Origin: Pseudomonas alkylphenolica
Lineage (GTDB): Bacteria > Pseudomonadota > Gammaproteobacteria > Pseudomonadales > Pseudomonadaceae
Direction of reading: 5' to 3'
Length of the DNA stretch: 64,000 nt
NCBI RefSeq assembly: GCF_000746525.1
Contig: NZ_CP009048.1
Coordinates: 966,501-1,030,500 of the forward strand
In this document: positions 29,754 to 43,602 of the stretch, one piece after another
Layout: each line of letters starts with the position of its first letter
How positions within the stretch are numbered: position 1 is the first letter of the stretch
Translations under genes and position numbers: made by a program
The notes under the pieces: generated by a model
The model's input: the letters and a program-made list of their open reading frames with translations, nothing else
Told to the model about the DNA's origin: nothing
The model's database searches: none

Positions 29754-30532
29754 TGAAAAAGCTATTTGCAGTATTGATTCTGGCAGTGATGCCCTCATTG
29801 ACCTTCGCGGCCGGAACCGGCGTGGTACTGGACAAGGTTGATATCGATCTGACCGACAAGGCCGCCATGCAGGACGGTGCGCGCACCTTTGCCAACTATT
29901 GCATGGGTTGCCACAGCGCCAAGTTCCAGCGCTATGAGCGGGTGGCTGACGACCTGGGTATCCCTCACGAGCTGATGCTCGAGAAGCTGGTGTTCACCGG
30001 TGCCAAGATTGGCGACCACATGAAGATCGGCATGAAGCCTGAAGACGCCAAGACCTGGTTTGGCGCCGCGCCGCCTGACCTGACCCTGGTTGCCCGGGTG
30101 CGTGGCACCGACTGGCTGTACAGCTACCTGCGCAGCTTCTACGAAGACAAGTCGCGTCCGTACGGGGTGAACAACAAGATTTTCCCGAACGTCGGCATGC
30201 CTAACGTGCTGGTCGGCCTGCAAGGCAACCAGGTCATTGGCTGCAAACAGGTGCAGACTGTCGTCGACGGCAAGAAGCAATTCGACCCGCTGACAGGGTC
30301 GCCATTGACCCATGAAGCATGTGACCAGCTGACCGTGGAGCCGAAATCCGGTACCCTGACCGCAGAGCAGTTCGACGAGAAGGTCAAGAACCTGGTGACC
30401 TTCCTGGCCTATTCGGCCAACCCGGTCAAACTGGAAAGTCAGCGCATCGGTACTTACGTGCTGCTGTACCTGGCCTTCTTCTTCATATTCGCTTATCTGC
30501 TCAAGCGCGAATACTGGAAGGACGTGCACTGA
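29753..30532 (+). CDS. petC: PetC, cytochrome c1
   Basis: The 259-residue protein has a cleavable signal peptide (MKKLFAVLILAVMPSLTFAA), a single heme-c site CMGCH at 50-54, and one C-terminal membrane anchor (YVLLYLAFFFIFAYLL). It carries electrons from the Rieske centre to soluble cytochrome c. The ATG at 29753 overlaps the petB stop (TGATG). The family also has a conserved axial Met in the middle region. It is the last gene of the operon, followed by a large hairpin. Confidence 0.97.
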   Translation: MKKLFAVLILAVMPSLTFAAGTGVVLDKVDIDLTDKAAMQDGARTFANYCMGCHSAKFQRYERVADDLGIPHELMLEKLVFTGAKIGDHMKIGMKPEDAKTWFGAAPPDLTLVARVRGTDWLYSYLRSFYEDKSRPYGVNNKIFPNVGMPNVLVGLQGNQVIGCKQVQTVVDGKKQFDPLTGSPLTHEACDQLTVEPKSGTLTAEQFDEKVKNLVTFLAYSANPVKLESQRIGTYVLLYLAFFFIFAYLLKREYWKDVH

Positions 30533-30556
30533 TCACGCAGTAGTTTCTGGTAGTTG

Positions 30557-30609
30557 AACGCGCCCTGGGGGGCCTCTGGATAACGGAGGTTCCCGCAGGG
30601 CGCGTTTGC
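30557..30609 (+). terminator. Long hairpin terminator after petC
   Basis: AACGCGCCCTG (30557-30567) pairs with CAGGGCGCGTT (30596-30606), and inner CCTC/GAGG pairs extend the stem. A short T-run follows. It lies between petC and sspA, so sspA probably has its own start of transcription; TATAAT at 30622-30627 is a possible -10 box. Confidence 0.75.
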
Positions 30610-30649
30610 ATTTGCAGCTTCTATAATTTCATCTGCGAGGAGGACCACT

Positions 30650-31267
30650 ATGGGCGTGACCAACCGGTTAGCCTGCTACTCCGACCCCGCTGACCATTAT
30701 TCTCATCGGGTGCGCATCGTTCTCGCCGAGAAGGGTGTCAGCGTCGAGATCATCAATGTCGATCCCGGACGCTTGCCGCCCAAGCTGGTCGAAGTGAACC
30801 CCTATGGCGGCGTGCCGACCCTGGTCGATCGTGACCTGGCGCTGTACGAGTCGACGGTGGTGATGGAATACCTCGACGAACGTTACCCGCACCCGCCGTT
30901 GTTGCCGGTTTATCCGGTGGCCCGGGCCAACAGCCGGCTGTTGATTCATCGTATCCAGCGCGACTGGTGTGCGCTGGTTGACCTGATCCTCGATCCGCGC
31001 AGCAAGGAAGCCGCTCGCGTCCAGGCCCGTAAAGAATTGCGTGAAAGCCTGACCGGCGTGTCGCCATTGTTTGCCGACAAGCCGTGTTTCCTCAGTGAGG
31101 AGCAAAGTCTGGTTGATTGTTGTCTACTGCCCATACTCTGGCGCTTGCCAGTGTTGGGTATTGAACTGCCGCGGCCGGCCAAGCCGTTGCTCGATTACAT
31201 GGAGCGACAGTTTGCCCGCGAAGCTTTCCAGGCAAGCCTGTCCGCTGCTGAACGTGAAATGCGCTAG
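30650..31267 (+). CDS. sspA: SspA, stringent starvation protein A
   Basis: The 205-residue GST-fold protein has the SspA opening [20 protein letters not shown]. Its thioredoxin-like half has no catalytic cysteine or serine at the GST position, as expected for SspA. It binds RNA polymerase with sigma-70 and modulates stationary-phase and acid-stress genes; in pseudomonads it affects virulence and alginate-related expression. GAGGAGG provides a strong ribosome site. sspB follows 17 bp later. Confidence 0.95.
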   Translation: MGVTNRLACYSDPADHYSHRVRIVLAEKGVSVEIINVDPGRLPPKLVEVNPYGGVPTLVDRDLALYESTVVMEYLDERYPHPPLLPVYPVARANSRLLIHRIQRDWCALVDLILDPRSKEAARVQARKELRESLTGVSPLFADKPCFLSEEQSLVDCCLLPILWRLPVLGIELPRPAKPLLDYMERQFAREAFQASLSAAEREMR

Positions 31268-31284
31268 GTTTTAAGGAGCTGTCG

Positions 31285-31716
31285 ATGAACTCCAGTCGCC
31301 CCTATTTGGTACGTGCACTCTATGAGTGGATCGTGGATAACGACTGCACCCCGCACATGCTGGTCAACGCCGAGTACCCAAAGGTGCAGGTGCCCCAGGG
31401 CTTCGCCAGTGATGGTCAGATCGTCCTGAACATCTCACCCAGTGCCGTACGTCACCTGCACATGGATAACGACGCTGTGAGCTTCGAGGGGCGCTTTGGT
31501 GGCGTTGCTCATACCCTGTTCGTGCCTGCGGGTGCGATTCTCGGTATTTATGCCCGGGAAAATGGCCAGGGCATGGTCTTCGAGCTTGAGCCGCCGGTGT
31601 TTGACGACGAAGAAGAGGAAGACGACGACATCGTTGAGCCGGATGACGATGGCCCGCCTACTGGAGGCCAGCCGCCACGGCCAAGTGGGCGTCCGAGCCT
31701 GAAGGTAGTGAAGTAA
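31285..31716 (+). CDS. sspB: SspB, ClpXP adaptor for ssrA-tagged proteins
   Basis: The 143-residue protein has the SspB fold at residues 4-108 (SSRPYLVRALYEWIVDNDCTP opening, shown in family form) and a highly acidic, Pro/Gly-rich linker (DDEEEEDDDIVEPDDD). It ends in the ClpX-binding tail RPSLKVVK. It tethers tmRNA-tagged peptides to ClpX for degradation. It is cotranscribed with sspA and ends at a strong terminator. Confidence 0.96.
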   Translation: MNSSRPYLVRALYEWIVDNDCTPHMLVNAEYPKVQVPQGFASDGQIVLNISPSAVRHLHMDNDAVSFEGRFGGVAHTLFVPAGAILGIYARENGQGMVFELEPPVFDDEEEEDDDIVEPDDDGPPTGGQPPRPSGRPSLKVVK

Positions 31717-31717
31717 C

Positions 31718-31749
31718 AAAAAAGGCGATCCTGGTGGATCGCCTTTTTT
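31718..31749. terminator. Bidirectional terminator between sspB and the convergent lipoprotein gene
   Basis: AAAAAAGGCGATCC (31718-31731) and GGATCGCCTTTTTT (31736-31749) form a perfect 14-bp stem with a 4-nt loop and T-runs on both strands. Confidence 0.95.
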
Positions 31750-31765
31750 GTATGCGTAATTCTCG

Positions 31766-31984
31766 TTACATCTCGGTGATGGTGCGAACCTGGTCCTTGT
31801 TGACGCGGGTCACTTTGCCATCCAGCTGTTCGAACTCGTAGAAGCCGGAGCTGCGCTCAAAGCGAGGGGCATCGACTGCCTGGAACTCGCGGCCGTCGTT
31901 GAGGGTGATCAGGCTAGGGCTGGAGCAGCCGGCCAGGGTGGCAAAGGCGCCGATCAGAAGGGTCGACAGCAGGCCGTTTTTCAT
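31766..31984 (-). CDS. Small YgdI/YgdR-like lipoprotein (DUF903)
   Basis: The 72-residue protein has a lipoprotein signal with lipobox LAGC (Cys near residue 20) followed by the YgdI/YgdR SH3-like fold, SLITLNDGREFQAVDAPRFE...VTRVNKDQVRTITEM. Members are small outer-membrane or inner-membrane lipoproteins of unknown function, common in gamma-proteobacteria. It is monocistronic, between the sspB terminator and REP pair 7. Confidence 0.9.
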   Translation of the reverse strand: MKNGLLSTLLIGAFATLAGCSSPSLITLNDGREFQAVDAPRFERSSGFYEFEQLDGKVTRVNKDQVRTITEM

Positions 31985-32003
31985 GGGGATTTCCTTGGGA
32001 GTT

Positions 32004-32052
32004 ATCGCGGGGCAAGCCCGCTCCCACTGTAGGAGCGGGCTTGCCCCGCGAT
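32004..32052. repeat. REP pair 7 (inward-facing, almost no loop)
   Basis: The units at 32005-32027 and 32029-32051 are separated by one base. The second unit has GTAGGAGC instead of GTGGGAGC. The pair lies 20 bp upstream of the small lipoprotein gene and 10 bp after the BON-domain gene stop. Confidence 0.93.
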
Positions 32053-32062
32053 GGATTTTAAA

Positions 32063-33736
<1,674 letters not shown>

Positions 33737-33737
<1 letters not shown>

Positions 33738-35557
33738 CAGCGTGGGGTGTCAGGCAGGCGTACGATCTGTCCGCCAGAGAACTCGGCCCACGGCAACTGA
33801 CGCTCGATGCGCTGGTTCGGGTTCATGCTCAGGCTGCCGGAGAAGCCTTCGATACGGTTGTCCGGCAGCGCCTTGAGCTGGCCCAGGCGTGGCGCCAGGC
33901 TGTAGGCGTCGATACCCATGGCGTACAGGCGGCCGAGGCTGCCGTTGGCTTGTGGCCACTGGCTGACGACCTGCTGGCGCAGGGCGTTGTTGGTGTCGAG
34001 CAGCCACGGGGTTTCGCAGAAGCGGATGCCGTTCATGTCGTTGTACTGGTTGACGTCACCGCTGGCGCTGTACAAGTGCGAAGTGGCATAGACCGGCACG
34101 TCACCCGCGTACTGGAAGTTCAGGGTCGGCTTGATCTGCTGGCCTTGCTGCGGCGTGGCGGCGAGGAAGATGAAGTCGATGTCCTGACGACGTGACGGCT
34201 GCGCCGAGACGTTGCCGCCGACGGTGTTCTGCAGGCTCTTGGCGCGGCCTTCGCTCTGGCGCAGCTGGAACAGATCGGCGATCTGCTGGGCCAGCGCTAC
34301 CGGCTGGTCAACGTGCTCGGCGGCAAGCAGGGTGCCGCCCTTGGCTTCCCAGTCCTGGCGGAATGCCTTGAGGACGCGATCGCCCCATTCGCCGCGAGGG
34401 ACCAGGGCCACGGCGCGAACCATGCCATCGGCGTGGGCGCGGCGCGAGACTTCGCGGGCTTCGTCTTCGGCGGCCAGGCCGAACTGGAACAGTTGCGCCG
34501 GGCCGCTTTGGCCGGCATCGCTGTAGTTCAGGGCCAGAGTGGTGATTGGCAGTTGCGGGCGTGCGGCCAGTTGCTTGACCAGTGGTTTTTCCAGCGGGCC
34601 AACAACCAGTTGCACACCGGCGGCCTGGGCCTGGCGGTAGAAGTCATCCAGTGAGGTAATGCGCGAGCTGTCGAATATTTCGACCGCAGGTGGCTTCTGT
34701 CCGGCTTGCTGGGCCTGGAAGTGCGCAGCCATGAAGCCGTCGCGCAGGGCGCGGGCAACACCGGCCAGCTGACCTTCTTGTGGCAGCAGCAGGGCAATCT
34801 TGGTCAGCGGCTGGCTGGCCATTTCCTTGAGCTTGACCAGCGCCAGTGGCAATTGCAGGGCGGCCGGGTGCTCAGGGTGCTGGCTGCGCCAGGTCTCGAT
34901 GGCGGCCTGTTGCTGTTCCAGGGTGCCGGCGCTTTTTACTGCCAGGGCCAGGCTGGCCCAGCCGGCGAGGGTGCTATCGCCGGTGCTGGCGCTTTGCAGT
35001 TGATCGCTGGGCAGGGCTGCAACCAGGTTCCAGATGGCATTCTGGTTGTCGCTGGCGGCGTTACCGCTGAGCAGCGGCGCCAGGTCGACACGGGCTTGCG
35101 CGGCGGCCAGGCTCTGGCCATTGGCTTCCAGCACCTTGGCCTGAACGCTGCGAGTGCGGCGCTGCTGTTCGTCCGGTAGTTCACCCAGGCGTGCCAGGCT
35201 TGGATGGCTCAGGGCGGTCAGCGCGGCTTTGGGCTGGTTGCGGCTCATGGCCAGTTCCGCGCTCAGCGTGCTGGCGAAGATCTGTTGGGCCGGTTTGAGT
35301 TGCTCGACCGGTACCTGCTCGAGAATGTGCGCGGCGCGCACGTTGTCTTTTTGCTGGTAAGCCAGGTCGGCCGCGCTCAGGCGCAGCAGGGCGGCCTCTT
35401 CTGGTGTCTTGCTGGTGGTGGCCTGTTCAAGCAGTTGCTCGATGCTGGCGTCCGGGGTGCGCGGCAGTTCGCCGAGGCTCGACGAAGGCGAGCTGGCGCA
35501 GGCTGCCAGCAGGGCGGCGAGGCAAAGGGCTGTGAACAGCCGCAGGCAAGCGATCAT
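33737..35557 (-). CDS. lpoA: LpoA, outer-membrane lipoprotein activator of PBP1a
   Basis: The 606-residue protein has lipobox LAAC (Cys near residue 20), an N-terminal helical TPR-like half rich in Ala/Gln, and a C-terminal periplasmic-binding-protein fold ([23 protein letters not shown] and [14 protein letters not shown], in part). This is the LpoA/YraM layout. It reaches through the peptidoglycan to stimulate PBP1a transpeptidation. It is divergent from rsmI as in E. coli yraL/yraM and heads the lpoA-yraN pair. Confidence 0.92.
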
Positions 35558-35743
35558 GTAAGGGTCCTGTTACTCGATCAAATTAACTGGCAATTGTACC
35601 CAAGCACTGGCCGGGGCGCGATGTTGCTGGCGTTAATCCTTCAATATAGGTGCTGGAACGTGCCTTGCAGGCTGTGCAGGTTACGCATTGTTGCCGTCAG
35701 TCGGGCTACAATGGCGCTTTGTTCAACACGACAGGTGTGTGCT

Positions 35744-36619
35744 GTGACTGATGTTCCAGGGGCTTCCCATTCCACTGCTGGCACGCTTTACGTGGTGGCC
35801 ACGCCCATCGGCAACCTGGATGACATGAGCGCGCGGGCGCTGAAGGTACTCAGCGATGTGGCCCTGATCGCCGCGGAAGACACGCGTCATTCCATTCGTT
35901 TATTGCAACACTTCGGTATCAATACACCCTTGGCGGCCTGTCACGAGCACAACGAGCGGGAAGAGGGCAGTCGCTTTCTCACGCGTCTGCTGGCTGGCGA
36001 TAACGTCGCGCTGATCTCCGATGCCGGTACGCCGTTGATTTCGGACCCTGGTTATCACCTGGTGCGCCAAGCGCGTGCCGCTGGGGTCGCAGTAGTGCCG
36101 GTGCCCGGTGCCTGTGCCTTGATTGCAGCCCTGTCGGCTGCGGGTCTGCCGTCTGATCGCTTCATCTTTGAAGGCTTTCTGCCGGCCAAGGCGGTCGGAC
36201 GCAAGGCGCGCCTGAGTCAGGTCAAGGAAGAGCCGCGTACCCTGATCTTCTACGAGGCGCCGCACCGGATTCTCGAATGCCTGCAGGATATGGAGGCAGT
36301 GTTTGGTGCCGAGCGTCCCGCCCTGCTGGCGCGCGAACTGACCAAGACCTTTGAAACCCTCAAGGGGTTGCCGCTGGGCGAGTTGCGTGCTTTTGTCGAA
36401 GCAGACAGTAATCAGCAGCGCGGTGAATGTGTGGTGCTGGTAGCTGGCTGGACTGCACCGGAAGATGAGCAGGCCGTGAGCAGCGAAGCCATGCGCGTGC
36501 TCGACCTGCTGCTGGCAGAGATGCCGCTCAAGCGGGCCGCAGCGCTGGCGGCGGAAATTACCGGCGTGCGCAAGAATGTGTTGTATCAGGCGGCTCTGGA
36601 AAAACAGAAAGACAAATAG
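35744..36619 (+). CDS. rsmI: RsmI, 16S rRNA (cytidine-1402 2'-O) methyltransferase
   Basis: The 291-residue tetrapyrrole-methylase-fold enzyme opens with [19 protein letters not shown] and has the family motifs [21 protein letters not shown] and VPVPGACAL. It methylates the ribose of C1402 in 16S rRNA, tuning the P site. I chose the GTG at 35744 ([10 protein letters not shown]) because the conserved fold begins about 15 residues later and AGG lies upstream; a much longer open frame has no homology. A TACAAT at 35707-35712 may be its -10 box. Confidence 0.92.
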   Translation: MTDVPGASHSTAGTLYVVATPIGNLDDMSARALKVLSDVALIAAEDTRHSIRLLQHFGINTPLAACHEHNEREEGSRFLTRLLAGDNVALISDAGTPLISDPGYHLVRQARAAGVAVVPVPGACALIAALSAAGLPSDRFIFEGFLPAKAVGRKARLSQVKEEPRTLIFYEAPHRILECLQDMEAVFGAERPALLARELTKTFETLKGLPLGELRAFVEADSNQQRGECVVLVAGWTAPEDEQAVSSEAMRVLDLLLAEMPLKRAAALAAEITGVRKNVLYQAALEKQKDK

Positions 36620-36684
36620 TGGCTTGGTGCTACGATTTGTTTTATCGCTTGTTCTTGAGCGTCTCTGCCGTTAACCTTTGCGGC

Positions 36685-37044
36685 GGAGAGTCGATCGGAC
36701 AGTCGCTGCCTTCTTTTGTTCCGCAAAAGAGGGGGGAGGAAAGTCCGGGCTCCATAGGGCAGAGTGCCAGGTAACGCCTGGGAGGCGCGAGCCTACGGAA
36801 AGTGCCACAGAAAACAACCGCCTAAGCACTTCGGTGCCGGTAAGGGTGAAAAGGTGCGGTAAGAGCGCACCGCACGACTGGCAACAGTTCGTGGCTAGGT
36901 AAACCCCACTCGGAGCAAGACCAAATAGGGTTCCATATGGCGCGGCCCGCGTTGGAACCGGGTAGGTTGCTAGAGGCGTCCAGTGATGGCCGTCGTAGAG
37001 GAATGACTGTCCTCGACAAAACCCGGCTTACAGATCGACTCTCC
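36685..37044 (+). ncRNA. rnpB: RNase P RNA (class A)
   Basis: The first bases, GGAGAGTCGAT, pair with the last, ATCGACTCTCC, forming helix P1. Conserved core elements are present: GAGGAAAGTCCGGGCTCC near 36735, the ACAGAAAACA-type segment near 36806, the GGTAAACCCC block near 36898 and GAGGAATGACTGTC near 36999. At about 360 nt it is the size of pseudomonad RNase P RNA. It cleaves 5' leaders from pre-tRNAs together with the RnpA protein. It lies in the normal Pseudomonas place between rsmI and mraZ. A short open frame inside it (36678-36902) is not a gene. Confidence 0.96.
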
Positions 37045-37251
37045 ACCTCTTCCCCCTCCTGCTTGAATCGATAGCAGATGTGTCTTGGTAATACCAAAAA
37101 AATCTTACTCTTAATAAATCACTTTAACTTCGGGCTCTATTTGCCTGAGTGAGTTTGATTTTTTTTGTCAAAAACCTCTCCGATTTGTCCTTTCATCTTC
37201 CTTCCATGCGCTAAATCTCCGATCTGTAAGGGATTTCCTTATAAGCGTGCC

Positions 37252-37281
37252 TTGACGGTGTGGTAGGCGGATTCCTATAGT
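37252..37281 (+). promoter_or_regulatory. Sigma-70 promoter of the mraZ/dcw cluster
   Basis: TTGACG (37252-37257), an 18-nt spacer and TATAGT (37276-37281) form a good promoter 76 bp before the mraZ start; transcription would begin near 37288. The 207 bp between rnpB and this promoter (37045-37251) is AT-rich and holds no gene that I can support. Confidence 0.7.
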
Positions 37282-37288
37282 GTGCGCA

Positions 37289-37346
37289 AGTGGCAGAAAG
37301 TGGCATGAAGTGGGTTTTCTGATCACAAAAAAGCTAACAAGTGGGG
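37289..37346 (+). promoter_or_regulatory. MraZ-binding repeats upstream of mraZ
   Basis: Three AGTGG direct repeats start at 37289, 37299 and 37309: AGTGGCAGAA, AGTGGCATGA and AGTGGGTTTT, with exact 10-bp spacing. A fourth, AGTGGGGA, occurs at 37340 next to the ribosome site. MraZ of other bacteria binds TGGG(N)-type direct repeats with this 10-bp spacing and autorepresses the dcw cluster. The repeats begin at the predicted transcription start, an effective repression position. Confidence 0.7.
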
Positions 37347-37356
37347 AATCGCAGCC

Positions 37357-37812
37357 GTGTTCCGCGGAGCCAACGCTATCAACCTCGACGCAAAGGGCCG
37401 TCTCGCAATGCCGAGCCGGTACCGTGACGAGCTCGATTCGCGTAGTTCCGGGCAGTTGATCGTGACTATCGATGCAGTAGACCCCTGCTTGTGTGTATAC
37501 CCGCTCGATGAGTGGGAACTGATTGAAGCCAAGTTACGCGCCTTGCCGTCATTGCGTGAAGAGAACCGTCGCCTGCAGCGTTTGCTGATCGGCAATGCGG
37601 TGGATCTGGAGCTTGATGGCAGTGGTCGTTTCTTGGTGCCTCCACGTTTGCGCGAATACGCCAAGCTCGACAAGAAGGCGATGCTGGTGGGGCAACTGAA
37701 CAAATTTCAGCTGTGGGACGAGGACGCCTGGAACGCAGTTTCGGCAGCCGACCTTGCAGCTATCCAACAACCGGGCGCCATGCCTGATGAACTGCGTGAT
37801 TTGATCCTGTGA
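37357..37812 (+). CDS. mraZ: MraZ, AbrB-fold transcriptional regulator of dcw
   Basis: The 151-residue protein has two SpoVT-AbrB/MraZ domains (about residues 2-50 and 77-125), each with the DxxGR signature ([17 protein letters not shown] and [17 protein letters not shown]). It starts at GTG 37357 and overlaps rsmH by 4 bp. It forms ring-shaped oligomers that bind the repeats just upstream, so it probably represses its own operon and the division genes. Confidence 0.95.
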   Translation: MFRGANAINLDAKGRLAMPSRYRDELDSRSSGQLIVTIDAVDPCLCVYPLDEWELIEAKLRALPSLREENRRLQRLLIGNAVDLELDGSGRFLVPPRLREYAKLDKKAMLVGQLNKFQLWDEDAWNAVSAADLAAIQQPGAMPDELRDLIL

Positions 37813-38752
37813 CTATAGATAGCGGCTTTAACCACATCACCGTACTGCTTGACGAAGCCGTCGAGGCTCTCGCCGTACGCGCCGATGGCTGCTATCTGGA
37901 TGGCACTTTCGGGCGCGGCGGGCACAGCCGCTTGATACTCAGCAAGCTCGGGCCGCAAGGACGGTTGCTGGGTTTTGACAAAGATCCTCAAGCGATTGCC
38001 ACCGGGCAAGCGCTGGCGGCCGAAGACGGCCGCTTTGTTATTGTGCAGCGCAGTTTTGCCGAGCTGGGTGATGAAGTTGCGCAGCGCGGCCTGGCCGGTA
38101 AAGTCAGCGGCATTTTGATGGACCTGGGCGTTTCTTCGCCACAGCTCGATGATCCGGAGCGCGGTTTCAGCTTTCTCAACGACGGCCCGCTGGATATGCG
38201 CATGGATCCGTCGCGCGGCATCAGCGCTGCCGAGTTTATCGCCACCGCCCCGGCCGAAGAGATCGCCCGGGTGTTCAAGGAATATGGCGAAGAGCGTTTT
38301 GCCAAGCGCATGGCCAATGCTGTTGTGGCGCGCCGCGAAATCCAGCCTTTTGAACGCACTGCCGACCTGGCTGAAGTGCTCAAGGTTGCCAACCCTGCCT
38401 GGGAAAAGGGCAAGAACCCGGCAACCCGTGCCTTCCAGGGGCTGCGCATTCACGTCAATAACGAACTGGGTGACCTGGAAGCCGGTCTGGAAGCCGCGCT
38501 CGAGGCCCTGGAAGTCGGCGGTCGTCTGGTGGTGATCAGCTTCCATTCCCTGGAAGACCGCATCGTCAAATTGTTCATGCGCAAGCTGGTCAAGGGCGAA
38601 GCCGACAACCTGCCACGCAACCTGCCTGTACAGCACAAGCATTTCGAGCCGAAGATCAAGCTGATCGGCAAGGCGCAATTCGCCTCCGAAGCCGAGCTCA
38701 AGGCCAACCCACGTTCGCGCAGTGCCGTTATGCGCGTTGCCGAGAAACTGCG

Positions 38753-38756
<4 letters not shown>
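37809..38756 (+). CDS. rsmH: RsmH, 16S rRNA N4-cytosine-1402 methyltransferase
   Basis: This 315-residue SAM-dependent enzyme (formerly MraW) opens with [13 protein letters not shown] and has the SAM-binding [10 protein letters not shown] and [13 protein letters not shown] motifs. It adds the N4 methyl to C1402, the same nucleotide whose ribose RsmI modifies, and both enzyme genes lie in this window. The GTG start overlaps the mraZ stop. It is the second gene of dcw. Confidence 0.96.
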
Positions 38757-40778
<2,022 letters not shown>

Positions 40779-40779
<1 letters not shown>

Positions 40780-42242
40780 TGACAATGCCATTGAGTAAGC
40801 TTTTCGCCCAGGCCAGCCGCGATCCGTTGATTCGCGAGCTGACTCTGGACAGCCGTAAAGTCCGTCCGGGTGACCTGTTCCTGGCGGTCCCCGGAGCGCA
40901 GGTCGATGGTCGCGAGCACATTGCCGATGCGCTCAAGCGTGGCGCGGCAGCTGTGGCCTATGAAGCGCAAGGCACGACCGTGTTGCCGATTACCGAAGTG
41001 CCGCTGATTCCGGTCAAGGGCCTGATTGCCCAGTTGTCGGATATTGCCGGGCGCTTTTATGGCGAGCCGAGCCGTCAGCTGGATCTGGTCGGTGTCACTG
41101 GTACCAACGGCAAGACCAGCGTCACTCAGCTGGTGGCCCAGGCCCTGGACAAACTCGGTCAGCGCTGTGGCCTGATCGGCACCCTGGGCACGGGATTCTA
41201 TGGCGAACTGCAAAGCGGTCGCCTGACCACGCCGGATCCGATTGCCGTGCAGGCGACCTTGAATGATCTGAAGAAGGGCGGGGCGAAAGCCGTCGCCATG
41301 GAAGTTTCTTCCCACGCCCTGGATCAGGGCCGGGTTGCGGCGCTGGAATTCGACATCGCGGTAATGACCAACCTGTCGCGTGATCACCTGGACTACCACG
41401 GCAGCATGCAGGCCTACGAAGACGCCAAGGCGCGTCTGTTCGCCTGGCCGAACCTTCGTTGCCGGGTGGTCAATCTAGATGATGACTTCGGTCGTCGGCT
41501 GGCGGCCGAGAAGGGCGAGTCGCGACTGATTAGCTACAGCCTCAAGGACAGCGCCGCTTCGCTGTACTGCCGCGAAGCGCATTTTGACGATGATGGTGTG
41601 CGTGCAGTGATCGTCACTGCCCAAGGCGAGCATTCCTTGCGCAGCCGCCTGCTTGGCCGCTTCAACCTGAGCAACATGCTGGCGGCGGTCGGAACCCTGA
41701 TGGCGCTGGACTATGCGCTGGATGAAATTCTCGCCGTCACCCCTGCGCTGGAAGGCCCGATCGGCCGTATGCAGCGCCTGGGCGGTGGCAGCAAACCGCT
41801 GGTGGTGGTCGATTACGCCCACACTCCTGATGCCCTGGAGCAAGTACTTCAAGCCCTGCGCCCGCACGCCAAAGGACAGCTCCTGTGCCTGTTCGGCTGC
41901 GGTGGCGATCGTGATCGTGGCAAGCGTCCGTTGATGGCCGAAGTGGCCGAGCGCCTTGCCGACCGTGTGCTGGTCACTGACGACAACCCACGTAGCGAAG
42001 ACCCGCAGCAGATCTTTGCTGATATCCGTCCAGGTTTCGCCAAGGCCGACGCGGTCGAGTTCGTCGCCGGGCGTGGTACTGCCATTGCCCAGTTGATTGC
42101 CAGCGCCGGTGTTGATGATGTCATCGTCCTGGCTGGCAAAGGCCACGAGGACTATCAGGAAATCAACGGTCAGCGTCACGACTTTTCCGACCTGGTCGAA
42201 GCTGAGAAAGCGCTCGCAGTCTGGGAGGCCCCTCATGCTTAA
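40779..42242 (+). CDS. murE: MurE, UDP-MurNAc-L-Ala-D-Glu:meso-diaminopimelate ligase
   Basis: The 487-residue Mur ligase has the ATP loop GVTGTNGKTS near residue 105 and the meso-DAP-recognising DNPRSEDP motif late in the protein. It adds meso-diaminopimelate to the cell-wall precursor in the cytoplasm. The ATG at 40779 overlaps the ftsI stop by one base, and the stop overlaps murF by 8 bp. Confidence 0.97.
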
Positions 42243-43602
42243 GCCTTTGACCCTCAGCCAGTTGACCGCGCCGCTGCAAGGCCGCCTGCTGGGTGCTGAT
42301 GCCAGCTTCAGTGGCGTCAGCATCGACAGTCGCGCAATCGTTGCCGGGCAACTGTTTGTCGCCTTGGCCGGTCCGCGTTTTGACGGTCACGATTACCTCA
42401 ATGAAGTACAGGCCAAGGGCGCTGTTGCTGCTCTGGTCGAACGAGAAGTGCCAGGCTCCAGCCTGCCGCAGTTGCTGGTTGCCGATTGCCGCCAGGCCTT
42501 GGGCCAGTTGGGTGCGCTGAACCGTGCCGCGTTCGACAAGCCTGTCGCCGCCATCACCGGCTCCAGCGGCAAGACCACGGTCAAGGAAATGCTCGCCAGC
42601 ATCCTGCGCACCCGCGGTCCGGTCCTGGCCACGCGTGGCAACCTGAACAACGACCTCGGCGCCCCGCTGACGCTGCTCGAAATTGCCCCGGAACACACCG
42701 CGGCGGTCATCGAGCTGGGTGCCTCGCGCATTGGCGAGATTGCCTACACCGTTGCTCTGACCAAGCCACAAGTGGCGTTGATCAACAATGCCGGCACTGC
42801 GCATGTCGGCGAGTTCGGCGGCCCGGAGAAGATTGTCGAAGCCAAGGGCGAGATCCTCGAAGGTTTGGGTCAGGATGGCGTGGCAGTATTGAACCTTGAT
42901 GACAAGGCCTTCGGCATCTGGAAACAGCGCGCCGGTAATCGCCAAGTGCTGACTTTCGCGTTGAACAACGCTAGCGCAGATTTCCATGCCGCTGATCTCG
43001 CTCAGGATGAGCGCGGTTGCCCGTCTTTCGACCTGCACAGTCCATTGGGTGTGGCGCGGGTCCAGCTCAATCTGCTCGGTACCCATAACGTCAGCAACGC
43101 GCTGGCCGCTGCTGCCGCCGCACATGCCTTTGGTCTGACGCTGGACGGAATCGTCCAGGGCTTGAATACCGTGCAACCGGTCAAGGGCCGCACTGTCGTG
43201 CAGATGGCGCCGAACGGCGTGCGGGTGATTGACGACACTTACAATGCAAACCCCACCTCCATGTGCGCTGCCGTTGATATACTCGCCGGCTTTTCCGGAC
43301 GCACCGTCCTGGTGCTCGGGGATATCGGCGAATTGGGCCAGTGGGCTGAGGAAGGGCATCGGCAGGTAGGCGACTACGCCAAAGATAAAGTATCGGCGCT
43401 GTATGCGGTGGGGCCGAACATGGCTCACGCAGTGGCAGCGTTTGGCGCCAATGCCCGACATTTCGCTAATCAAGCTGACCTGATCGACGCCGTTCGCGGC
43501 GAGCAGGCCACCAACACCACTATTTTGATCAAGGGTTCGCGCAGCGCTGCGATGGAAAACGTCGTGGCGGCTTTGTGCGGTTCCAGCGGGGAGAAACATT
43601 AA
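42235..43602 (+). CDS. murF: MurF, UDP-MurNAc-tripeptide D-Ala-D-Ala ligase
   Basis: The 455-residue Mur ligase has ATP loop TGSSGKTT near residue 105 and the conserved [11 protein letters not shown] segment. It adds D-Ala-D-Ala to make the UDP-MurNAc pentapeptide. The ATG at 42235 ([10 protein letters not shown]) lies inside the murE 3' end; a longer open frame in murE is rejected. mraY starts on its last base. Confidence 0.97.
   Translation: MLKPLTLSQLTAPLQGRLLGADASFSGVSIDSRAIVAGQLFVALAGPRFDGHDYLNEVQAKGAVAALVEREVPGSSLPQLLVADCRQALGQLGALNRAAFDKPVAAITGSSGKTTVKEMLASILRTRGPVLATRGNLNNDLGAPLTLLEIAPEHTAAVIELGASRIGEIAYTVALTKPQVALINNAGTAHVGEFGGPEKIVEAKGEILEGLGQDGVAVLNLDDKAFGIWKQRAGNRQVLTFALNNASADFHAADLAQDERGCPSFDLHSPLGVARVQLNLLGTHNVSNALAAAAAAHAFGLTLDGIVQGLNTVQPVKGRTVVQMAPNGVRVIDDTYNANPTSMCAAVDILAGFSGRTVLVLGDIGELGQWAEEGHRQVGDYAKDKVSALYAVGPNMAHAVAAFGANARHFANQADLIDAVRGEQATNTTILIKGSRSAAMENVVAALCGSSGEKH

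Noticed and set aside
35204..35743. A long in-frame extension of rsmI upstream into the lpoA region.
   Set aside because: It overlaps the lpoA 5' part on the other strand and has no similarity to the methyltransferase family; the GTG at 35744 gives the family length.
36678..36902. A 74-codon open frame starting in the rnpB region.
   Set aside because: It lies within the RNase P RNA, whose conserved core and closing helix explain the sequence.
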